From CAVTJL01 sp963735065 (GTDB lineage: Bacteria > Pseudomonadota > Alphaproteobacteria > Geminicoccales > Geminicoccaceae): a stretch of 64,000 nt of DNA. The stretch covers positions 1,302,001 to 1,366,000 of the forward strand of contig CAVTJL010000004.1 in assembly GCA_963735065.1 (NCBI GenBank). The letters are read 5' to 3'. Of this stretch, positions 27,562 through 35,977 are shown in pieces (positions within the stretch are counted from its first letter, which is position 1; every line of letters starts with the position of its first letter). The notes under the pieces were generated by a model. That model saw only the letters and a list, made by a program, of their open reading frames with translations. It was not told where the DNA came from and made no database searches. Position numbers and translations under genes: made by a program.

Positions 27562-28073
27562 GCGGCCAACCCCAGCGTGGCGGTCTCGGGCACAGCTTCC
27601 TGGTCGCGCCGCGCGGCCCGTAGCTTCAAGAGAAACTGCGCCGCGTTGATGACGTAAGAAGCATAGGCGGCGAGCGCCAGCAGCATCTGCTGACCGGCCG
27701 GCAAGGCACCCGTGACGAGCACGACGATGTAGGCTGTATGGAGGGCCAGCACGAGGATGCTGACCACATCCTCCCAAAAGAACGGCCGGGCGAAGAGATA
27801 CTGCCCGAATACCTCGCGCTCCCAGATCGAGCCGGTGATCATGATCGTGTAGAGGACGAACGTCTTGACCACGACAGACGCTGTCGCCAGCGCGAGGCCC
27901 TCGCCGGTCACCAGATACCGCAGAACCAAGCCCAGGCTGACGAGGAAGACCAGGAACTGGACCGGCGCCAGAACGCCCTGCACCAGGGTCCAGGGAGAAG
28001 CGTCACGACGTCGCCGCTCGGCCGGGGCGTAGAGGGGCTCGCCGCGATCCTGCCCGGGTTGCCGTTGACGCAT
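27558..28073 (-). CDS. bchF: 3-vinyl bacteriochlorophyllide hydratase
   Basis: BchF hydrates the C3 vinyl group during bacteriochlorophyll a synthesis. The 171-residue membrane protein has four hydrophobic segments and the family block VVVKTFVLYTIMITGSIWEREVFGQYLFARPFFWEDVVS. It is the first gene of the roughly 20-kb leftward superoperon. Its promoter region, shared with divergent ppaA, has three PpsR-like palindromes. Confidence 0.94.
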   Translation of the reverse strand: MRQRQPGQDRGEPLYAPAERRRRDASPWTLVQGVLAPVQFLVFLVSLGLVLRYLVTGEGLALATASVVVKTFVLYTIMITGSIWEREVFGQYLFARPFFWEDVVSILVLALHTAYIVVLVTGALPAGQQMLLALAAYASYVINAAQFLLKLRAARRDQEAVPETATLGLAA

Positions 28074-28134
28074 CGCGCTCCTCCCGATTGCGCCTGCTGA
28101 TCATGATCAAAACGTTATGCTGCCTCCCAGATCG

Positions 28135-28168
28135 TGTCAATCGGACTTTACGTAACTTTTCATTGACA
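28135..28168. promoter_or_regulatory. Two head-to-head PpsR-like operators upstream of bchF
   Basis: On the plus strand TGTCAATCGGACTTTACG occupies 28135-28152. On the minus strand TGTCAATGAAAAGTTACG occupies 28168-28151. Both match TGT-N12-ACA with a final G and share a central ACGT, so the 34-bp block is a large near-palindrome (TGTCAAT...ATTGACA). It lies 62-95 bp from the bchF start, where a repressor could block the superoperon. Binding is inferred. Confidence 0.62.
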
Positions 28169-28281
28169 AACAGCTATGGGGCAGGCGTTGTAACGGTCTG
28201 AAGAACCGGGCAGCATCCAATGATTGCAGCAAAAATGTTGCGTCGACGTCATGCCGGGGTTGAGGAGACCGTTACCTCAGG

Positions 28282-28299
28282 TGTAAGTCAGTCTTAACG
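28282..28299. promoter_or_regulatory. PpsR-like operator upstream of ppaA
   Basis: TGTAAGTCAGTCTTAACG fits TGT-N12-ACA with the same final-G variant and a TAAG/CTTA inverted core. It ends about 18 bp before the ppaA ATG and just before its ribosome site. Binding here would repress ppaA and ppsR1, giving autoregulation. Confidence 0.5.
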
Positions 28300-28317
28300 C
28301 CTAGCGGGGAGGTGGCG

Positions 28318-29220
28318 ATGGCTGGCTTGAGGCAACAGGTCGTCCCGACAAGTCACTGGAACGACATCCAGGATCGCGCCTCAGCCCCGCATTCGGAGGC
28401 CCAGTCGCGGCTCACGTCGCCCTGGCGCCGGCCGGAGCAGCGGCTGGATCGGCTGGCCCGCACGATCGAGCTGGAGGTCATTCCCCGCCTCGTGCTCGCC
28501 CGCAGGGCGGTCGCACCCGAGCAGCGCCTCGAGGCCCCGATCGCGCCCCTCATCCCTTCCACACAGGAGATCGCCGAGTTCGCGGGGATCGTGCTGGGGC
28601 GAAGCGGTCCGGCCGCGTCGTCCTATGTGGAAGCTCTGCGCGGGCGTGGCCTGACCTCGGAGGCCCTCTATCTCGATCTCCTGGCGCCAACCGCGCGGCA
28701 CCTGGGCGACCTCTGGACCGAGGATCTCCGCAGCTTTGCGGAAGTGACGCTGGCCCTTCTGCGGCTGCATCAGGTGATGCACGAGCTGAGCCCGACCTTC
28801 CAGGCCGAGATCGAGCATCATGAGCCCGACCTGCGAGCGCTGCTCGTGCCCGCGCCGGGCGAGCAGCACTTCTTCGGGGTGGCCATGGTCACGGAGTTCT
28901 TTCGGCGCGCCGGCTGGAGCGTTGCTGGGGGCCCGGTGGCGACAGTCGACGACTTGGCTGGGCTGGTCCGCCGCACCAGGTTTGCCGTGGTAGGGATCTC
29001 CGTCGCCTGCGACAGCGACCTCGACGTGCTGGTGGCAAGCATTCGGGCGGTTCGCCGGGAATCCCGCAACCCGGCGGTCGGCGTGATGGTCGGCGGCCCG
29101 ACCTTCGTCCAGCATCCGGAGCTGGTGCGGCTGGTCGGCGCGGACACGACGGCCGTCGACGGACGGCAGGCGGTTCTGCAGGCCCACAGCCTGCTCGACC
29201 TGCTGGCTAGTCGTCGTTGA
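28318..29220 (+). CDS. ppaA: PpaA/AerR-type B12-binding photosynthesis regulator
   Basis: PpaA/AerR proteins bind cobalamin and antagonise PpsR/CrtJ, tuning pigment genes to light and oxygen. In this 300-residue protein residues about 80-160 form a helical cap (PSTQEIAEFAGIVLGRS, YLDLLAPTARHLGDLWTEDL). After it comes a B12-binding-like domain with PGEQHFFGVAMVTEFFRRAGW (likely cobalamin-ligand histidine) and AVVGISVACDSDLD. The ATG at 28318 sits 6 bases after GGAGG; an in-frame GTG 6 bp upstream is less well placed. It precedes ppsR1 on the same strand. Confidence 0.85.
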   Translation: MAGLRQQVVPTSHWNDIQDRASAPHSEAQSRLTSPWRRPEQRLDRLARTIELEVIPRLVLARRAVAPEQRLEAPIAPLIPSTQEIAEFAGIVLGRSGPAASSYVEALRGRGLTSEALYLDLLAPTARHLGDLWTEDLRSFAEVTLALLRLHQVMHELSPTFQAEIEHHEPDLRALLVPAPGEQHFFGVAMVTEFFRRAGWSVAGGPVATVDDLAGLVRRTRFAVVGISVACDSDLDVLVASIRAVRRESRNPAVGVMVGGPTFVQHPELVRLVGADTTAVDGRQAVLQAHSLLDLLASRR

Positions 29221-29288
29221 GAGCGACGCCGGAACAGGGGTGGGGCAGCGTCTCGGAGAGGGTCTCGCATTGGAGGATCTCTTCGCTG

Positions 29289-30707
29289 GTGAAGCAGTTC
29301 AAAGCCCCGAAGCAATCGCTGCGCGGCCTCGACGCCGAGGCCGCCGCGACCCTCGTCGCGACCGCGGCCGACGTCGCGCTGATCCTCGACGGCGCGGGCG
29401 TGATCCGGGATCTTGCCTTCGATAGCGAGGAGCTCTCCCTCGAGGCGCACGAGACGTGGCTCGGCAGGGCCTGGGTCGACACCGTGACGGTGGAGAGCCG
29501 CCCCAAGGTGGAGGCGCTCCTGCACGACGCCGCCACCAAGGCGCCCTCCCGATGGCGGCACGTCAACCACCCCTCGCCGGCGGGAGCCGACATCCCCGTT
29601 CTCTACTCGGCCGTTCAGGTCGGGCCCCACGGCCGGATCATCGCGGTCGGCCGGGATCTGCGCACGGTCGCGAAGCTGCAGCAGCGGCTGGTGGACGCGC
29701 AGCAGTCGATGGAGCGCGACTACGCACGCCTCCGCAGCGCGGAGGCCCGCTACCGTCTGTTGTTCCAGTCCTCCTCGGAGCCGATGTTGATCGTCGACGC
29801 TGCCTCCCGGCGCGTGGTGGAGGCCAATCCCGCCGCCGATCGGCTGTTCGCCCCGAAGGGAAGGTCGCTGGTCGGGCAGGTCTTCCCGGCCGGCCTGGAC
29901 AACGACAGTGCTGCTCCCATTCTCGCTATGCTTGCTGGCGTGCGGGCGTCGGGGCGGGCCGGCGAGATCCGCGCGCGATGGGCGGACGGCGGGCATGAGC
30001 TGGTGGTCGCCGCGTCCCTGTTCCGTCAGGACGAGTCCTCGCTCTTCCTGGTTCGCCTCGTGACCAAGGCGCAAGCGACAGACGACGTGGCCGACCGCAA
30101 GATCGAGGCCGGGCTGCTCGGGGCGGTCGCGTCAGCTCCGGACGGGTTCGTCCTGACCGATGCGGACGGGCGCATTCTCAGCGCCAACGCCGCGTTCCTC
30201 GACCTTGCCGAGCTGATGAGCGAAGCCCAGGTGCTCGGCGAATCGCTCGAGCGCTGGCTCGCCCGCTCCAGCGTCGACCTCAACGTCCTGCTCACCAATC
30301 TCCGGCAACACGGCTCGGTGCGCCTGTTCGCGACCAGCCTGCGCGGCGAGCGCGGCGCCACGGCGGAGATCGAGATCTCGGCAGCGGCCGTGCCCTGCGA
30401 CCACCAGCCTTGCTTCGGCTTTGCCATTCGCGATGTTGGCCGGCGCCTGCCTGCCGAGACCAGGGCTGCCCGGGAGCTGCCACGCTCCGTCCAGCAGCTG
30501 ACCGAGCTGGTCGGCCGCGTGCCGCTCAAGGAGCTGGTGCGCGAGACCACGGACGTGATCGAGCGGCTCTGCATCGAGGCCGCCCTCGAGCTCAGCGGCG
30601 ACAAGCGCGCTTCCGCGGCCGACATGCTGGGCCTCAGCCGGCAGAGCCTCTACGTCAAGCTGCGCCGCTACGGGCTGGGCGACCTCGCGTCGGAAGCCGA
30701 GGGGTAG
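29289..30707 (+). CDS. ppsR1: PpsR/CrtJ transcriptional repressor, copy 1
   Basis: PpsR represses bch, crt and puc genes under aerobic or bright conditions. The 472-residue protein has an N-terminal PAS-like domain, a Q-linker helix (AKLQQRLVDAQQSMERDYARLRSAEARYRLLF), two PAS domains and a C-terminal Fis-type helix-turn-helix (RASAADMLGLSRQSLYVKLRRYGLGD). A cysteine lies just before the HTH (IERLCIEAALEL), the position tied to redox sensing in this family. I favour the GTG at 29289 (GGAGGA 11 bases upstream) over a TTG overlapping the ppaA stop. It likely works with PpaA. Confidence 0.92.
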   Translation: MKQFKAPKQSLRGLDAEAAATLVATAADVALILDGAGVIRDLAFDSEELSLEAHETWLGRAWVDTVTVESRPKVEALLHDAATKAPSRWRHVNHPSPAGADIPVLYSAVQVGPHGRIIAVGRDLRTVAKLQQRLVDAQQSMERDYARLRSAEARYRLLFQSSSEPMLIVDAASRRVVEANPAADRLFAPKGRSLVGQVFPAGLDNDSAAPILAMLAGVRASGRAGEIRARWADGGHELVVAASLFRQDESSLFLVRLVTKAQATDDVADRKIEAGLLGAVASAPDGFVLTDADGRILSANAAFLDLAELMSEAQVLGESLERWLARSSVDLNVLLTNLRQHGSVRLFATSLRGERGATAEIEISAAAVPCDHQPCFGFAIRDVGRRLPAETRAARELPRSVQQLTELVGRVPLKELVRETTDVIERLCIEAALELSGDKRASAADMLGLSRQSLYVKLRRYGLGDLASEAEG

Positions 30708-31711
30708 ACACCCGCAGGCGAAGGCGCCTCTGCCAGAAACCGGTCATAGCTCTGGAAGAAGGCTTCCGGCTTCTCAAAGAAGGGCAACGCACCGGTCTCG
30801 TAGGCCTCGACCGTCCAGTTGGCTCGTTCCTTCGCCCATCCGACCGCGCTGAAGTCGCCGAAATCACCGCGCGTGCCGTAGGCCAGCCACACCGGCATCG
30901 TCAGCTCCTGATAGATCGCACGACTGTCGGCGCTAAAGAGGCGGCCGGAGACGAAGGCGTAGGGCGCATTCTTGGCACCCGGCTGGTGGGTGGTCAGGTA
31001 GTCGTAGCTCGCAAGGCCCTCATCGATATCCTTCGAGCCAAAGGTCTTCTTCAGAAAGAAACGAATGCTGGGCTTGCTCACGAGCAGGTCGTAGAACCCC
31101 TGGCTCCACAGCGGAAAGGTAAAGAAGGCGTAGAGCCCGGGGACCTCCCGCGTCTCGCCCGGACGGCCCTGGCGGCGGGCGGACGCCTCGTCGAAGCCGG
31201 TCGGCGTGACCAGCGCCACGGTGCGAAAGCGCTCCGGCTGCGCCACGGCAGCGCGCGCCAGGAACTCCGAGGACAACGAAAGCGCCAGGGCATCCACGGG
31301 CTGGGGTCCGCAGTCGGCAGCGATCACGTCCAGCATGTCGTCGATCGCATCGACATAGAGCCTCGGATTGTAGTTCCGCGGCGAGCGATCCGAGAAGCCG
31401 AACCCCGGCAGGTCCACGGCGAAGACACGCCGTTGTGTCCGCTCGTGCTCGAAGATCGGCCGCACCTCGTACGCGGAGCCGGCGGCGTTGATGCTATGGA
31501 TCAGGAGCAGCGGCGGGCCAGCACCGTCGACATAGTAGCTGAGCCGCCCGGCGCGCTGGTCAGTCTCGCGCCGCTCGCCTGTGACCGCTGCCGGCAGGGG
31601 TGGCGGCCGGCGCTCCCCGAGCGCGCTGCACCCGATCCCTGCGGCTGTCGCCAACAGCGAGACACCGGCCACTCGACCCAGCGCGACGACCCGCTCACCC
31701 CGCCCCATCAT
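30668..31711 (-). CDS. Alpha/beta hydrolase, possibly membrane-anchored
   Basis: This 347-residue alpha/beta-hydrolase-fold protein lies between ppsR1 and bchG. The N-terminus (GRGERVVALGRVAGVSLLATAAGIGCSALGERR) looks like an export signal or anchor with a weak lipobox cysteine. The fold is shown by GPPLLLIHSINAAGSAYEVRP and FAVDLPGFGFSDRSP, but the nucleophile elbow reads ALSLSSEFLA rather than GxSxG. The substrate is unknown. Its 3' end overlaps convergent ppsR1 by 40 bp. It is divergent from bchG over a shared PpsR-like site. The ATG at 31711 follows a GGGAG site; the frame is open upstream. Confidence 0.7.
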   Translation of the reverse strand: MMGRGERVVALGRVAGVSLLATAAGIGCSALGERRPPPLPAAVTGERRETDQRAGRLSYYVDGAGPPLLLIHSINAAGSAYEVRPIFEHERTQRRVFAVDLPGFGFSDRSPRNYNPRLYVDAIDDMLDVIAADCGPQPVDALALSLSSEFLARAAVAQPERFRTVALVTPTGFDEASARRQGRPGETREVPGLYAFFTFPLWSQGFYDLLVSKPSIRFFLKKTFGSKDIDEGLASYDYLTTHQPGAKNAPYAFVSGRLFSADSRAIYQELTMPVWLAYGTRGDFGDFSAVGWAKERANWTVEAYETGALPFFEKPEAFFQSYDRFLAEAPSPAGVYPSASDARSPSP

Positions 31712-31813
31712 CCGCCAGCTCCCCTGCCCCGACATCCAATCCCTCACCGTTCCGTCAACATGGCCCGTGCGGGGCCGCCGTCCAGAGCACGGCCGCGCTC
31801 GCGCACGTACGGA

Positions 31814-31831
31814 TGTCAATCATTCTTGACG
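31814..31831. promoter_or_regulatory. PpsR-like operator upstream of bchG
   Basis: TGTCAATCATTCTTGACG is a near-perfect inverted repeat of the TGT-N12-ACA type with a final G. It lies 30 bp before the bchG ATG and about 100 bp from the divergent hydrolase start, so it may control both. Confidence 0.58.
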
Positions 31832-31860
31832 ATCATATCTGTCAAGCATAGCGTCGTGGC

Positions 31861-32766
31861 ATGGAACCCGCCGCATCAATCGTGCGACCGCGGACTCTGC
31901 CCAAATGGACGGCGGTGCTCGAGCTGCTGAAGCCGATCACCTGGTTCGCTCCGATGTGGGCGTTCGGGTGCGGTGTCGTGTCGTCCGGACTCCCGATCGG
32001 AGGGCGCTGGCCCATCGTGATCGCGGGCGTGCTGCTGGCCGGACCTCTGGTCTGCGCCACGAGCCAAGCGGTCAACGACTGGTTCGACCGCCATGTCGAC
32101 GCGATCAACGAGCCCGACCGGCCGATCCCCTCGGGCCGCGTGCCCGGCCGCTGGGGGCTCCACATCGCGATAGGCTGGACCGTTCTTTCCCTTCTGGTCG
32201 CGACCGCCCTCGGGCCGTGGGGCTTCGGCGCCGCCGTCGTCGGCCTGTCGCTCGCCTGGGCCTACAGCGCCCCGCCGCTCCGCCTCAAGCGCAACGGCTG
32301 GTGGGGCAACAGCGCCGTCGCCATCTGCTACGAAGGACTGCCCTGGTTCACCGGCGCCGCGGTGATGGCAGCCACGCGGCCGGACTGGCGCATCGTCCTG
32401 GTGGCCCTGATCTACAGCGCTGGTGCCCACGGCATCATGACCCTCAACGACTTCAAGTCGGTCGAGGGCGATCTCCGCACCGGCATCGGCTCGCTGCCGG
32501 CGCGGCTCGGCGTTGAGACCGCGGCACGCGTCGCCTGCGTCGTCATGGCCGCGCCGCAGGTCGTCGTCGTCGCGCTGCTGGTCGCCTGGGGCCAGCCTCT
32601 TCATGCCACCGCGGTGAGCCTGCTGCTGCTGGCCCAGCTGGGGCTGATGGCCCGCCTGCTCCGGCGCCCTCGCGATCTGGCCCCCTGGTACAACGCGACC
32701 GGCACCAGCCTCTACGTGCTCGGCATGCTGATCAGTGCCTTCGCTCTGGCAGCGATGGTGCCCTGA
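31861..32766 (+). CDS. bchG: Bacteriochlorophyll synthase (geranylgeranyl transferase)
   Basis: BchG esterifies bacteriochlorophyllide a with a C20 isoprenoid. The 301-residue UbiA-family membrane protein has the allylic-diphosphate site NDWFDRHVDAINEPDRPIPSGR, a second site at MTLNDFKSVEGDLRTGIGSLPARLG, and about nine hydrophobic segments. The ATG at 31861 begins the leader of the bchG-MFS-bchP operon. Its TGA overlaps the next ATG (TGATG). Confidence 0.95.
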   Translation: MEPAASIVRPRTLPKWTAVLELLKPITWFAPMWAFGCGVVSSGLPIGGRWPIVIAGVLLAGPLVCATSQAVNDWFDRHVDAINEPDRPIPSGRVPGRWGLHIAIGWTVLSLLVATALGPWGFGAAVVGLSLAWAYSAPPLRLKRNGWWGNSAVAICYEGLPWFTGAAVMAATRPDWRIVLVALIYSAGAHGIMTLNDFKSVEGDLRTGIGSLPARLGVETAARVACVVMAAPQVVVVALLVAWGQPLHATAVSLLLLAQLGLMARLLRRPRDLAPWYNATGTSLYVLGMLISAFALAAMVP

Positions 32767-34127
32767 TGGGCAACACCGCCCCTTTGGGCTGGCAGGGCAT
32801 CGTCCGCCTGGGCCTGGTCCAGACCGCGCTCGGTGCGATCGTGGTGCTGACCACCTCGACCTTGAACCGCGTGATGGTGGTCGAGCTGGCGCTGCCTGCG
32901 GCCTTGCCCGGCGCGCTGGTGGCCCTGCACTACGCCGTCCAGATGCTGCGGCCTCGCCTGGGCCACAGCTCCGACGTCGGTGGTCGCCCCACACGTTGGA
33001 TCGTAGGCGGCATGGCCACGCTCGCGGTGGGCGGGATCGGCGCCGCCCTGGCGACGGCCTGGATGGGGTCCGCCCCCATGGCCGGAATCGCGCTGGCGAC
33101 ACTGGCTTTCATCCTGATCGGCATCGGTGTCGGCGCCTCGGGCACCACTCTTCTGGCCCTGTTGGCAAAGCGGGTCGATCCCGCCCGGCGCGCCGCCGCC
33201 GCGACCATCGTCTGGGTGATGATGATCGCCGGCATGGCGATCACCGCGACGCTCGCCGGCGGGTTTCTCGAGCCATTCTCGCCGATCCGGCTGGTCGTGG
33301 TGACCATGACTGTCGCCGGCGCCGCCTTCGTTCTCACTCTCCTCGCTGTGTGGGGCGTCGAGGTCGGCGATGCGCCGTCGGCGCCCGGCGCCCGCCCCGC
33401 CTCGCCGCCGCCAGGCAGCTTCGGCGACGCGCTGAGAAATGCTTGGGCGGACCCGGCAGCGCGGCGCTTCACGATCTTCGTCTTCGTCTCGATGCTCGCC
33501 TACAGCGCCCAGGACCTGATCCTCGAGCCATTCGCCGGGCTGGTCTTCGGCCTCAACCCGGGCCAATCGACCAAGCTCGGCGGCATCCAGCACGGTGGCG
33601 TTCTCGCCGGCATGATCCTGGTCGCGGTCGCGGCCAGCCTAGTGGGAGGCCCCAGGCTCGGCTCGCTGCGTGGTTGGGCCGTCGGCGGCTGCATCGCCTC
33701 CGGCGTCGCCCTCGGAGCGATCGCCATCGGCGGATTTTTCGCCCCCATCTGGCCGCTGCGGGCATCGGTCTTTGCTCTTGGCCTCGCCAACGGCGCCTTC
33801 GCCGTGGCCGCGATCGGGTCGATGATGGGCTTGGCCGGCACCGGAGAGCCGCGACGCCTGGGCATACGCATGGGCCTCTTTGGAGCCGCCCAGGCGATCG
33901 CCTTCGGCCTGGGCGGCCTGCTCGGCACGCTCGGGGTGGACCTCGCCAGGCATCTGCTCGCCTCCCCGCTCCATGCCTATGCGCTGGTGTTCGCCGGCGA
34001 GGCGCTGATGTTCCTCGTGGCCGCAGGTCTAGCCGCAGGCGTCCGCCAGGTCCGGCACGACGACGAAGCGCGCACGAGCCCGGCTACTGCCGCTCGTAGC
34101 TCAGCCGTGGAGATGGGTGCGGCATGA
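32766..34127 (+). CDS. PucC-like BCD-family MFS protein between bchG and bchP
   Basis: This 453-residue, 12-span protein is related to LhaA and PucC: TTSTLNRVMVVELALPAALPGALVALHYAVQMLRPRLGHSSDVGGRPT near the N-terminus and EPFAGLVFGLNPGQSTKLGGIQHGGVLAGM mid-protein. Genes of this type (the bchP-bchG linked ORF of about 428 codons) occur in many purple bacteria and probably help pigment delivery or light-harvesting assembly. It overlaps bchG by 1 bp and bchP by 4 bp, so the three are coupled. Confidence 0.9.
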   Translation: MGNTAPLGWQGIVRLGLVQTALGAIVVLTTSTLNRVMVVELALPAALPGALVALHYAVQMLRPRLGHSSDVGGRPTRWIVGGMATLAVGGIGAALATAWMGSAPMAGIALATLAFILIGIGVGASGTTLLALLAKRVDPARRAAAATIVWVMMIAGMAITATLAGGFLEPFSPIRLVVVTMTVAGAAFVLTLLAVWGVEVGDAPSAPGARPASPPPGSFGDALRNAWADPAARRFTIFVFVSMLAYSAQDLILEPFAGLVFGLNPGQSTKLGGIQHGGVLAGMILVAVAASLVGGPRLGSLRGWAVGGCIASGVALGAIAIGGFFAPIWPLRASVFALGLANGAFAVAAIGSMMGLAGTGEPRRLGIRMGLFGAAQAIAFGLGGLLGTLGVDLARHLLASPLHAYALVFAGEALMFLVAAGLAAGVRQVRHDDEARTSPATAARSSAVEMGAA

Positions 34128-35329
34128 TCCCGACCGATTCAGTCGAGACCTTTGATGCGGTGGTCGTCGGCGGAGGGCCGGCGGGAGCCACGGCGGCCAG
34201 GGAGCTGGCCTGCCGCGGCCGCAGCGTGCTGCTGCTCGATCGGGGAGGCAGGATCAAGCCCTGTGGCGGTGCCATCCCGCCCCGCCTGATCGAGGATTTC
34301 GAGATACCCGACACCCTTCTGGTGGCTCGGGTCACGTCCGCCAGGATGATCGCGCCGTCCGCGCGCGCGGTCCACATGCCGATCGGAGACGGATTCGTCG
34401 GGATGGTCGATCGGGACGTGTTCGACGAGTGGCTGCGCGAGCGTGCCGCCCGTATGGGTGCCGTTCGCCGCTGCGGCACCTTCGAGAGGCTCGAGCGCGA
34501 CCGCTCCGGCAGGCCGATCGTCCACTACCGCCCGCGCTCGGCTGAGGCGAAGGGGGCGACCGTCTCGGTGCGTGCCCGCGTCGTCATCGGCGCCGACGGT
34601 GCCAACTCGACGGTCGCCCGGCTGGCGCTCCCGGAGTCCCGCACGCCGTTCGTCTTCGCCTACCACGAGATCGTCCGCTCACCGACCGGGGGCACAACCG
34701 ATTTCGTCGGTGATCGCTGCGACGTCTATTATCAGGGCGCCATCTCGCCGGACTTCTATGGCTGGATCTTTCCTCACGGCGCCACCGCGAGCATCGGGAT
34801 GGGAACGGCGGTCAAGGGCTTTCCTCTGCGTGGCGCGGTCGCGGCCTTAAGGGAGGCGGCGGGCCTGGGCGAGGTCGAGACTATCCGCCGTGAAGGGGCA
34901 CCGATTCCGCTCCGGCCCTTGCCCCGGTGGGACAACGGCCGGGACATCGTGCTGGCCGGCGACGCGGCCGGCGTGGTCGCCCCCGCCTCGGGCGAGGGCA
35001 TCTATTACGCCATGACGGGCGGGCAGCTCGCCGCCGAGGCGGTCGACGCCTTCTGCCACACCGGCGATGCCCGGGTGCTGCGCACACCGCGCAGGCGCTT
35101 CATGCGAGCGCACGGGCAGGCCTTCTGGATTCTCGGCGTGATGCAGAGCTACTGGTACCGGAACGACCGGCGACGCGAGCACTTCGTCAGCATCTGTGGC
35201 GACCAGGACGTGCAGCGTCTGACCTGGGACGCCTATATGAACAAGCGGCTGTCGATCACCGACCCGATGGCTCACTTCCGCATCTTCTGCAAGAACATCG
35301 GGCATATGACGGGCCTACTCGCGGCGTGA
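34124..35329 (+). CDS. bchP: Geranylgeranyl reductase
   Basis: BchP reduces three double bonds of the geranylgeranyl tail to phytyl, with FAD and NADPH. The 401-residue protein has the FAD fold DAVVVGGGPAGATAARELACRGRSVLLLDR, the KPCGGAIPPRLI segment, GADGANSTVARLALP, DFYGWIFPHG and LAGDAAGVVAPASGEGIYYAM. The ATG overlaps the upstream MFS gene by 4 bp. It closes the bchG operon. Confidence 0.95.
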   Translation: MIPTDSVETFDAVVVGGGPAGATAARELACRGRSVLLLDRGGRIKPCGGAIPPRLIEDFEIPDTLLVARVTSARMIAPSARAVHMPIGDGFVGMVDRDVFDEWLRERAARMGAVRRCGTFERLERDRSGRPIVHYRPRSAEAKGATVSVRARVVIGADGANSTVARLALPESRTPFVFAYHEIVRSPTGGTTDFVGDRCDVYYQGAISPDFYGWIFPHGATASIGMGTAVKGFPLRGAVAALREAAGLGEVETIRREGAPIPLRPLPRWDNGRDIVLAGDAAGVVAPASGEGIYYAMTGGQLAAEAVDAFCHTGDARVLRTPRRRFMRAHGQAFWILGVMQSYWYRNDRRREHFVSICGDQDVQRLTWDAYMNKRLSITDPMAHFRIFCKNIGHMTGLLAA

Positions 35330-35536
35330 CCAGAGCGGTTGCGGCTGCTGGCGCAGGCGATCCGCATCTTGCATGGCACAGCGGCCGTCCCGGACGCGCT
35401 TTAGACCCCGCGATGGCCCGGCCTGTCGCTCCGTTTCGGGCCACAAAACCCGACTGACCATGCGTCCTGACGCCTTGATCAAGGTTGGAACAGCTCTATA
35501 GTTGTCGTCATCGTAGCGATACGGGAGCAGGCGTCA

Positions 35537-35812
35537 GTGAGTGAAGACAAGAGTGTCAAGGTTTCCCGACGGGCCATCCTCCATGGCGGTGCCGCAATCG
35601 GCGCCGCTGGCTTGGTCACGACAGGTCTCGCCTCGCGCGCCACAGCCCAGGACGACAAGATCGACCAGGCGTCGGTGCTCTATCAAGACCATCCCAAGAA
35701 TGGCCAGGAGTGCGATCTGTGCATCAACTTCCAGCCACCCAACGCCTGCAAGGTGGTGGCCGGCGACATCAGCCCGAAGGGCTGGTGCGGCGTGTTCGCG
35801 CCCAAGGCATAG
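35537..35812 (+). CDS. hip: High-potential iron-sulfur protein (HiPIP), Tat-exported
   Basis: HiPIPs are small periplasmic [4Fe-4S] electron carriers that can re-reduce the photosynthetic reaction centre or its cytochrome. The 91-residue precursor has a twin-arginine signal (SRRAILHGGAAIGAAGL) ending near ATA-QDD. The mature domain has four cysteines at residues 59, 62, 71 and 84 in the HiPIP pattern ECDLC...NACK...GWCGVF. The GTG start at 35537 follows GGGAGCAGG. Its place directly after bchP supports a role in cyclic electron flow. Confidence 0.9.
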   Translation: MSEDKSVKVSRRAILHGGAAIGAAGLVTTGLASRATAQDDKIDQASVLYQDHPKNGQECDLCINFQPPNACKVVAGDISPKGWCGVFAPKA

Positions 35813-35977
35813 GGCAGGCCGCGGGTCGGCGACGCGCGACAGCATAGGATCGCTGGCCTCATTCGGGGCCGCTATGTCGGCGCCGGGTCTCTCGCGAGCT
35901 CGGCGCCGGGCCTGCGTAGCCTCGCTGAGAGGGCGCAGCTCGGAGAGGCGCCGCGTCCCGGCACCATCGGATGAGCG

